Source: an uncultured Eubacterium sp. | GTDB taxonomy: Bacteria > Bacillota > Clostridia > Lachnospirales > Lachnospiraceae | Assembly (NCBI GenBank): GCA_947178105.1 | Contig: CAMWXD010000037.1 | Coordinates: 1-40,014, forward strand | Length of the DNA stretch: 40,014 nt | Direction of reading: 5' to 3' | In this document: positions 34,875-40,014 of the stretch, in pieces | How positions within the stretch are numbered: position 1 is the first letter of the stretch | Layout of the letters: each line of letters begins with the position of its first letter | Made by a program: the position numbers and the translations under genes | The notes under the pieces: model-generated | The model's input: only the letters and a program-made list of their open reading frames with translations | What the model was told of the DNA's origin: nothing | Databases searched by the model: none

Positions 34875-36356
34875 TCATCCCACTTTCCTGGCAACTACTA
34901 CAAGCCTTCCATATTCCTGGGAATATTCGCAGGTAGACAGCATCAGGATCCGGTCTCCATATTCTAAGGTACTGCCTGTATCAAACAACTGGTTTTCCTT
35001 GACAAAATCCAAACATGCCTGAAAATCCTTTTGATTTTCATATTGGAAAAAACGGTAATACCGAAATCCCTGCTCGCCCTCATTTAAGATTCTTGTCTTA
35101 ACGATAGCAACCGCTTCATAGATACCTGTTTCATAAATCGTATCAAACTCAATCTTCTTATGCTCCTGAAAATAATCCGCGTCCTCATATAGATCCAGCG
35201 CTCCAAATAAATGCCCGTTTTTCATATTATGCCCGTAAATCACTGTATTGCCGTCCTGCGGCCAACGGTTGTTTTGCGGATCTGCAAACAATGCGCCTTC
35301 TGCTGACGGCGCTCCTGTAAAATCATGCGTCAGATAAAAATTTTTCTCCCCAAGCGGCTGCATAACCGGCTGGTCAATCTGCGTATCCGGTATTTTCAGC
35401 CAGCCAAACAGCCCCGGATATTCCTTTGCCATTTTGCGATACTGCATGAGTATCTTCGGCCTTTTCGCACGGCATGACGTTTCTGCTTGTTTTCCCTCTT
35501 CTGCCTGCTGCTTTTCTGTCTGTCCTGATGTACTTGTCTGCCCTGCCGCTTTCCCTGTGACATTTGTCTGCCCTGCCGCTTTCATCTGCCCTGCTGCTTT
35601 CCCTGTGACGTTCGTCTGCCCTGCCGCTTCCATCTGCTTTGCTGTCTCTGGCGTACCTGCATCCGCCTGTTGTGAAACCGCTGTTGCTTTCAGCCTTTGG
35701 ATATGATAAAAGCTCTGGTTTCTTTCCGCCTGCCCATACAGCCAGGCAAGCAGCAAACAGACAGATACACAGCCCGACAAAACAGCAAACGTACCTTGCG
35801 GAAGCTTTGCATAAAAACCGGTATGCTTCTTTTTCTCCGTCAATATCAGCGCAGGCTTGGAATCGCTTTTTATCAGATCGCTTTCCATCAGCCAGACAGC
35901 AATCTGCTCAAGCTCCTGCACATCTGTAGAAAGTGGTTTTGTTTCTTTTCCGGCAGGCTCTGTGCCGAGCTTTCTTTTTAATGTCTGGACAAACGCCGTA
36001 CCAAGCCTGGTCTGAAAATACGGCTGCTGTTTTTCTTCTAAAAGCCTTGCCTCCAAAGCAGGCAGCCTCGCAATCCAGGCGCTTTCTTCCCATTGGCTGC
36101 TGATTTGTAAAATCCGCTGAATCTTCTGCGTATCCTTCCAAAGCCCTGTCCAGCTAATATCGGCATTTCCATCCGCAAGCTGCCTGACTGCTTCTGCAAA
36201 TGCACTGCCAAGCTCTCCTGGCAATGCATTGTGCTGTACTTTTTTCAGACGCCTGCTGTATGTATATAACTGCTGGCTGTTCATACGCCAGCCGGACGCA
36301 ATCGCTCTTTTGATATTGTTCAGTGTCTTTTCTTCCTCTGCCCACTGCAATGCCAT
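34875..36356 (-). CDS. Class B sortase with long cytoplasmic N-terminal region
   Basis: 493 aa from the ATG at 36354-36356 (GAGAGGGG site); an ATG 24 bp upstream lacks one. Residues 1-188 are hydrophilic and unrecognised. TM 189-208 is followed by a stalk with a 16-aa repeat (AAGQTNVTGKAAGQMK, twice, 244-275). The sortase domain (about 310-493) has YGHNMKNGHLFG (H376), LMLSTCEYS (C476) and GRLVVVARK (R484). It starts 33 bp after the dockerin gene. Class B sortases usually have a short N-terminus, so the 190-residue cytosolic part is odd. Probable substrate: the cohesin protein in the same operon. Confidence 0.9.
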   Translation of the reverse strand: MALQWAEEEKTLNNIKRAIASGWRMNSQQLYTYSRRLKKVQHNALPGELGSAFAEAVRQLADGNADISWTGLWKDTQKIQRILQISSQWEESAWIARLPALEARLLEEKQQPYFQTRLGTAFVQTLKRKLGTEPAGKETKPLSTDVQELEQIAVWLMESDLIKSDSKPALILTEKKKHTGFYAKLPQGTFAVLSGCVSVCLLLAWLYGQAERNQSFYHIQRLKATAVSQQADAGTPETAKQMEAAGQTNVTGKAAGQMKAAGQTNVTGKAAGQTSTSGQTEKQQAEEGKQAETSCRAKRPKILMQYRKMAKEYPGLFGWLKIPDTQIDQPVMQPLGEKNFYLTHDFTGAPSAEGALFADPQNNRWPQDGNTVIYGHNMKNGHLFGALDLYEDADYFQEHKKIEFDTIYETGIYEAVAIVKTRILNEGEQGFRYYRFFQYENQKDFQACLDFVKENQLFDTGSTLEYGDRILMLSTCEYSQEYGRLVVVARKVG

Positions 36357-36389
36357 ATCGCTGCCCCTCTCTTTAGACATAAGCTGTCA

Positions 36390-37106
36390 TCAAAATCCGT
36401 CGATCTCTCCGTTATAATACTGCATCAGCAATTTTACATCTGTCAGGCTGACCTTGCCGTCTCCATTGACATCCGCGCTTTTTTGCTGCTTCTCATCCAG
36501 ATCCTGCGTGCCATTGTAATACTGCATTGCCATTCTGGCGTCTGCAAGGTCTATTTTGCCGTCCCCGTTGACATCGCCTGCCGCCTCCTGTGCTGCATGG
36601 ATGGTAATGCGTGCCGGGACATGGTGTTCGATTTCCTGGTTGTTTTTCTCATCAGAACCGCTCCATTTCAGGCTGGTCACACAAACCGTTGTTTTCCCCG
36701 CAGTCGCATCCTGTGCGGTATGCAGCCTAATCTGCAAAAGCTGGCTGCCATCTTTGATCTTGACATCCTCTTTGTAAGAAACGGCAAAGGTTCCGTCAGA
36801 CGCCTGGAAAGAACAAGCCTCAACTGCATCCTGCTCTGCCGGAAGAATATCCTTTTGCTCCACTGCAAACAAACTGGTATCATATTCCAATACGCCGCTG
36901 ATGCTTCCGATCTCCTGAGAGCCGGATGCGCTGTCTGCTTTTGCCGCAATCGTTAAAAGCAGCGTATCACCCTGTGTGCACTCGGACAAGTCCAGTGTAT
37001 TTTCAATCTCCCATTTGCTTTCCGCCGCAGATACGTTTGCGCACAGCGTGCTAAGGCTGTATAGGAAAACTGCCGCCAGGGCTGCTGTTTTTTTAATTTT
37101 ATTCAT
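36390..37106 (-). CDS. Secreted protein with cohesin-like module and type I dockerin
   Basis: 238 aa from the ATG at 37104-37106 (GGGAGG site). Signal peptide of about 28 aa ends NVSAA. Residues about 30-170 form a beta-rich cohesin-like module (GSISGVLEYDTSLFAVEQKD). The C-terminus has the two Ca-binding repeats of a dockerin: DVNGDGKIDLADARMAMQYY (178-197) and DVNGDGKVSLTDVKLLMQYY (212-231). It could bind the cohesin of the neighbouring wall protein and, through its own module, another dockerin. It overlaps the cohesin gene by 8 bp (ATG inside GAATAA). Confidence 0.88.
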   Translation of the reverse strand: MNKIKKTAALAAVFLYSLSTLCANVSAAESKWEIENTLDLSECTQGDTLLLTIAAKADSASGSQEIGSISGVLEYDTSLFAVEQKDILPAEQDAVEACSFQASDGTFAVSYKEDVKIKDGSQLLQIRLHTAQDATAGKTTVCVTSLKWSGSDEKNNQEIEHHVPARITIHAAQEAAGDVNGDGKIDLADARMAMQYYNGTQDLDEKQQKSADVNGDGKVSLTDVKLLMQYYNGEIDGF

Positions 37107-37968
37107 GATTTTCCTCCCGTCTGTGCCTGAGCGCCAATACAAGCGCAAGGATGCCAAAGACTGCCGCACCGATCAAAAGTGCATCGCTTCCAAGGCCAAT
37201 GCCTGTCTGATAGTTTGCATCCACACGGGAAGCTTTTGCCTGCGGCGACACTGCTGCCTGCGTACCGCCTGCTGCACTTGCTGCCTGTGTACTGTCGGCT
37301 GCATTTGCTGTCTGCTGTGCCGCACCGGAAGCTGCATCAGACGGTACATCCTCCGAGGGCGTTTCCGGATTTATTTCTTCATCTACGATGCTGATATCGG
37401 CTGCCTGCTGTGGGTCTTGCAAGTCTACCGGACTGCTTTCATCTGTCTCTTTGATCGGATCTTGTGTTGGCTCTTTTACTGGTTTTGCCGTCTGCGGCAC
37501 CTGCACCGCACTTGCAACCGTACAATCAGACACCTGCTCTAATTCCGCGTCCGCCATATCCCGCAATGCCAGCGTAACTGGCACTGAATCCGAATCTTTA
37601 ACTGCCTGAAAACGCACCGTTACGACTGTTCCATCCGCCTCATAGCTGTCGTCGCAGACTACGGACAAATTCACCTCACTGCCTGTATCCGACGCCATCT
37701 GCATATCACTGCCGGAAAAATTGCTGTTCCATGTGCTGCTGTCATATTTTAACACGCTGCTGTCGTACGCAAGCGCTGCGCCAAGCGTACTGATCGATGG
37801 GTTGTTTCCAAGCTCTACGTTAATATTTACATACTCTCCCTGCGCTACGCTTCCGGTGTCCGCAGAAGCGGACAATGATGGGGAAGCTGCATACACTGTG
37901 CTTTTTTGCACAAGGCACAGAAAGAGTACGCAAAGCAATCCTACCAAGCCTGTTTTTTTTCTGTTCAT
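37099..37968 (-). CDS. Cohesin-domain surface protein with sortase-type C-terminus
   Basis: 289 aa. Signal peptide 1-27 (VYA-A). Cohesin domain (about 30-155): VAQGEYVNINVELGNNPSIS, then AALAYDSSVLKYDSS and VVTVRFQAVKD. A Pro/Glu/Asp- then Ala/Gln-rich linker (160-245) spans the wall. The end has NYQTG (252-256), a hydrophobic helix (262-280) and a basic tail RHRREENHE. This fits a class B-type sorting signal (NxQTx) and cognate SrtB encoded two genes downstream. AAAGGAG precedes the ATG at 37966-37968. The exact cleavage motif is inferred, not proven. Confidence 0.85.
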   Translation of the reverse strand: MNRKKTGLVGLLCVLFLCLVQKSTVYAASPSLSASADTGSVAQGEYVNINVELGNNPSISTLGAALAYDSSVLKYDSSTWNSNFSGSDMQMASDTGSEVNLSVVCDDSYEADGTVVTVRFQAVKDSDSVPVTLALRDMADAELEQVSDCTVASAVQVPQTAKPVKEPTQDPIKETDESSPVDLQDPQQAADISIVDEEINPETPSEDVPSDAASGAAQQTANAADSTQAASAAGGTQAAVSPQAKASRVDANYQTGIGLGSDALLIGAAVFGILALVLALRHRREENHE

Positions 37969-38013
37969 AAACGTCTCCTTTCTGGTGAATCATCTGGCGG
38001 GTTTTGCCCTGCC

Positions 38014-38739
38014 CTACAAAAACACCCCAACCGCCGAATAATTATCCATCCCTTTCCCATTCCCCTGCTTTTCCACAGCCTTCTCCATCATTGCAAGCCA
38101 CTCCTGCGGGGTGCCTGATTTCTTTAACAAATGCTGCATCGCTTTTTCCGGTATCCATTCCCAAAATCCATCGGTGCAGAGCAAAAATGCTTCCCCGCCC
38201 ATTCGCCGCATCGGAGCTGCGATTTCATACTGCGGCTCGTCCCATTCGACGCCCATCACCCGCAGCAGGCGGTTGCGGTCTGCATGTCCCCGGATTTTCT
38301 TTTCTTTTAATTTTCCGGCAAGCACCAGCATCTGCGGCACACTGTGGTCGAGCGTCCTTAGCTTTAGCTTTTTGTCCTGAAAATAATAGATTCTGGAATC
38401 CCCGATATGTCCCCACTGGATACGGCTTTCATCTGCCAAAAGGACAGTCAGCGTCGTCTTCATCTCTGTCATGCGCCTTTGTTTTTTCTGTTCGTGTAAC
38501 AATATGCGCTGGCTTTTTTCAAAGCAATTTGCCAGGTATGCTTCGGACACAGTACCATACTGCGCAAAATCTTGCAGGATCGTCTCTGTCACAAGGCGGG
38601 ACGCCTCGTCCCCGCCGCCGTGCCCGCCAAGGCCGTCGGCAAGGACAAAGCAGTATGCTTCCCCGCGCCTGTTTGCTCTCGCATAATCTTCGTTATATGC
38701 CCGTTCTCCGGGATTTGATAGTATGTCAAATGAAAGCAT
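38014..38739 (-). CDS. PP2C-family Ser/Thr protein phosphatase
   Basis: 241 aa from the ATG at 38737-38739 (GGAGG site); an ATG 12 bp upstream is less likely. All PP2C motifs are present: RAYNEDYA (motif 1, metal Asp), FVLADGLGGHGGGDEAS (motif 2), WGHIGDSRIYYF, LLCTDGFWEW and DNYSAVGVF (last metal Asp). Cytoplasmic, no TM. It would dephosphorylate Ser/Thr targets; its position inside a surface-protein operon suggests control of wall assembly, perhaps with a kinase gene outside the window. Gap to the surface gene 27 bp, to the cohesin gene 45 bp. Confidence 0.9.
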   Translation of the reverse strand: MLSFDILSNPGERAYNEDYARANRRGEAYCFVLADGLGGHGGGDEASRLVTETILQDFAQYGTVSEAYLANCFEKSQRILLHEQKKQRRMTEMKTTLTVLLADESRIQWGHIGDSRIYYFQDKKLKLRTLDHSVPQMLVLAGKLKEKKIRGHADRNRLLRVMGVEWDEPQYEIAAPMRRMGGEAFLLCTDGFWEWIPEKAMQHLLKKSGTPQEWLAMMEKAVEKQGNGKGMDNYSAVGVFL

Positions 38740-38766
38740 GTCTTCCTCCATTTCCGCCGGGCTTTC

Positions 38767-40014
38767 CTATTTTGCCTTTTTTAAGACCTTTACCTTGCAC
38801 GTCATAACCGATCCGTCCGGCGTCACAGCAGTCACAACGGCGGAGCCAGGCTTCTTTGCTTTGATAACTCCATTTGCTGATACAGAAGCAATCCGCTTAT
38901 TCGATGTTTTCCAGACAATATCGGTATTTTTTAACCCGTTTACAGAAAGCTTTGCTGTCTTGCCCTGCCGGATCGTTGCCTTTGTCTGATTCAGCTTCCA
39001 GTTGTACAGTATCTGCCATTTTGCATAAATATGCATACCGTCCGCCGCCCTGGTGCCTGCTTCAGCTTTTTTCGTACAGCCCGCATCCAGATACCATCCC
39101 ATAAACTGATACCCGCTCCTTTTTGGATAACAGTTTTTCAAAACAGCGCCCAAATCCGCATCCTTTGCCACCAATACCTCAGAAACGCCGTCTGTATGCA
39201 GCCGTACGGTATTATGCTGATAGCCTGTTACTGTAAACTGCGCTGTTTTTCCTTCATAATGGACGGTCACGATATTTGTCCCAGGCACAATCGTATTGCC
39301 GCTCAGCGTATAACCGTACACTTCACGCTGCGTCCCATCGGAATAAGCTGCCCAGACGGATAATCCGCCAAACACGGGATACGTCCCGACTGGAAGCTCC
39401 CCACCGCCGTAAAACGCGCGAATCGTACTGACTGCTGCGTTTTGTGCCCCTGCTTGTGCCTGTATACGGATACTTTTCGAAAATCCGCGGCATGACACAG
39501 TAAGCAGATTGCTGCCTGCATTTAAAAATGTCTGTGAAACGGTATAATCAGATACCCATTCGCTTGTCCCGTCAGAATAGACAGCGCTTACAGACAACGC
39601 CTGCTGTACATTTTGCCCTGCATAGGCAGTGCCATTGATGGAAACCTCTATCCCTGTCATTGCCCTGCCCGCCGCTGTCCAATAAGCATAATAAACCGTA
39701 TCCTGCCCTACCGGCGTATGCAGCGTCAGCAGACTGCCTGTACCGTTTTTGCCCGTATACCATCCCTGGAAAATCCAGCCGGAGCGGTACGGCAGCGGCA
39801 GATAGGACAGCTTCCCATTCTTTATCACGCGGATGGACGGCGTATCCGCCCCGCCCTGCGCATCAAATGTAACCGTCACATAATCCCCCGAGGTATCCGG
39901 CTCTGCCGGGCGGGATGGATGTTCCGGCTGGCTCGCATCGGAACCATCTGAACTGCCTGGATTAGACGGCGTATCTGGATTTGCCGGACTGTCTGGATTT
40001 GTCGGGGTGTCTGG
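38767..40014 (-). CDS. Surface protein with InlB-type, Ig-like and Big_2 modules (5' end outside window)
   Basis: The frame is open from the right window edge to the stop at 38767 (415 codons seen). The start is a Pro/Asp/Asn-rich linker of NPD(T/S)P-type repeats, then an InlB B-repeat-like module (VTFDAQGGADTPSIRVIKNG, GWIFQGWYTGKNG), two related Ig-like modules (each with AVYSDGTSEW or AAYSDGTQRE), a second InlB-like module (SGYQFMGWYLDAGC) and a C-terminal Big_2 domain (LSVNGLKNTDIVWKTSNKRI). No sorting signal at the end. A GTG at 39879 is in frame but internal. Probably an extracellular binding or adhesion protein heading the operon. Confidence 0.85.
   Translation of the reverse strand, partial: PDTPTNPDSPANPDTPSNPGSSDGSDASQPEHPSRPAEPDTSGDYVTVTFDAQGGADTPSIRVIKNGKLSYLPLPYRSGWIFQGWYTGKNGTGSLLTLHTPVGQDTVYYAYWTAAGRAMTGIEVSINGTAYAGQNVQQALSVSAVYSDGTSEWVSDYTVSQTFLNAGSNLLTVSCRGFSKSIRIQAQAGAQNAAVSTIRAFYGGGELPVGTYPVFGGLSVWAAYSDGTQREVYGYTLSGNTIVPGTNIVTVHYEGKTAQFTVTGYQHNTVRLHTDGVSEVLVAKDADLGAVLKNCYPKRSGYQFMGWYLDAGCTKKAEAGTRAADGMHIYAKWQILYNWKLNQTKATIRQGKTAKLSVNGLKNTDIVWKTSNKRIASVSANGVIKAKKPGSAVVTAVTPDGSVMTCKVKVLKKAK

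Noticed and set aside
35541..35640. Spaced repeats that could suggest a CRISPR array
   Set aside because: The repeats are a 48-bp coding duplication in the sortase stalk, in frame and without unique spacers.

Overview
The window looks like chromosomal DNA from a low-to-mid G+C gut Firmicute, most likely a Lachnospiraceae-type Clostridium. This is inferred from the protein families seen (DUF6442/XRE pair, GH43 arabinanases, class B sortase with cohesin/dockerin proteins, AAA-like/PD-(D/E)XK proteins, TIGR03915/TIGR03916 pair), from strong AGGAGG-type ribosome sites and from sigma-A promoters of TTGACA-17-TATAAT type. No rRNA, tRNA or CRISPR array was seen. Most genes lie on the minus strand; the plus-strand exceptions are a partial toxin-like gene at the left edge, a VanZ-like gene and an AT-rich accessory block at about 31-34.8 kb.

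Left part (1-8.1 kb): the end of a small holin-like toxin gene; a GNAT acetyltransferase and a hotdog thioesterase that overlap; a BlaI-type repressor with an M56 (BlaR1-like) membrane protease, preceded by two palindromic operators on a consensus promoter; a DUF6442 membrane protein with an XRE repressor behind a promoter embedded in a 24-bp inverted repeat; and a glucose-type PTS gene (IICBA) followed by its PRD antiterminator. The PTS leader carries a recognisable RAT antiterminator sequence overlapping a terminator.

Middle (8.1-30.2 kb): a radical SAM/TIGR03915 DNA-repair pair under two LexA boxes; a small monooxygenase; a four-gene operon (MIF-like tautomerase, apt, YbjQ, hypoxanthine/uracil DNA glycosylase); an AAA-like/PD-(D/E)XK protein; VanZ; two related GH43 endo-arabinanases, one secreted and multidomain, one a lipoprotein; an M19 dipeptidase; a two-gene chemoreceptor operon; and a permease-ATPase-response regulator-histidine kinase operon of the peptide-sensing/detoxification type.

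Right part (30.3-40 kb): an accessory block with a Uma2-family protein, a second AAA-like/PD-(D/E)XK protein, a frameshifted small gene, and an overlapping pair made of a DUF4869 protein and an unusual P-loop protein with a cysteine-rich tail. A 102-bp inverted-repeat element supplies the last codons of the P-loop gene. Converging on it is a minus-strand operon that runs off the right edge: a Pro/Asp-repeat surface protein with InlB-type and Ig-like modules, a PP2C phosphatase, a cohesin-domain protein with a sortase-type C-terminus, a dockerin protein that also has a cohesin-like module, and a class B sortase with a long cytoplasmic N-terminus. This locus looks like a compact wall-anchored cohesin-dockerin assembly and is the most interesting system here. 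The DUF4869/P-loop pair is the best candidate for something undescribed.
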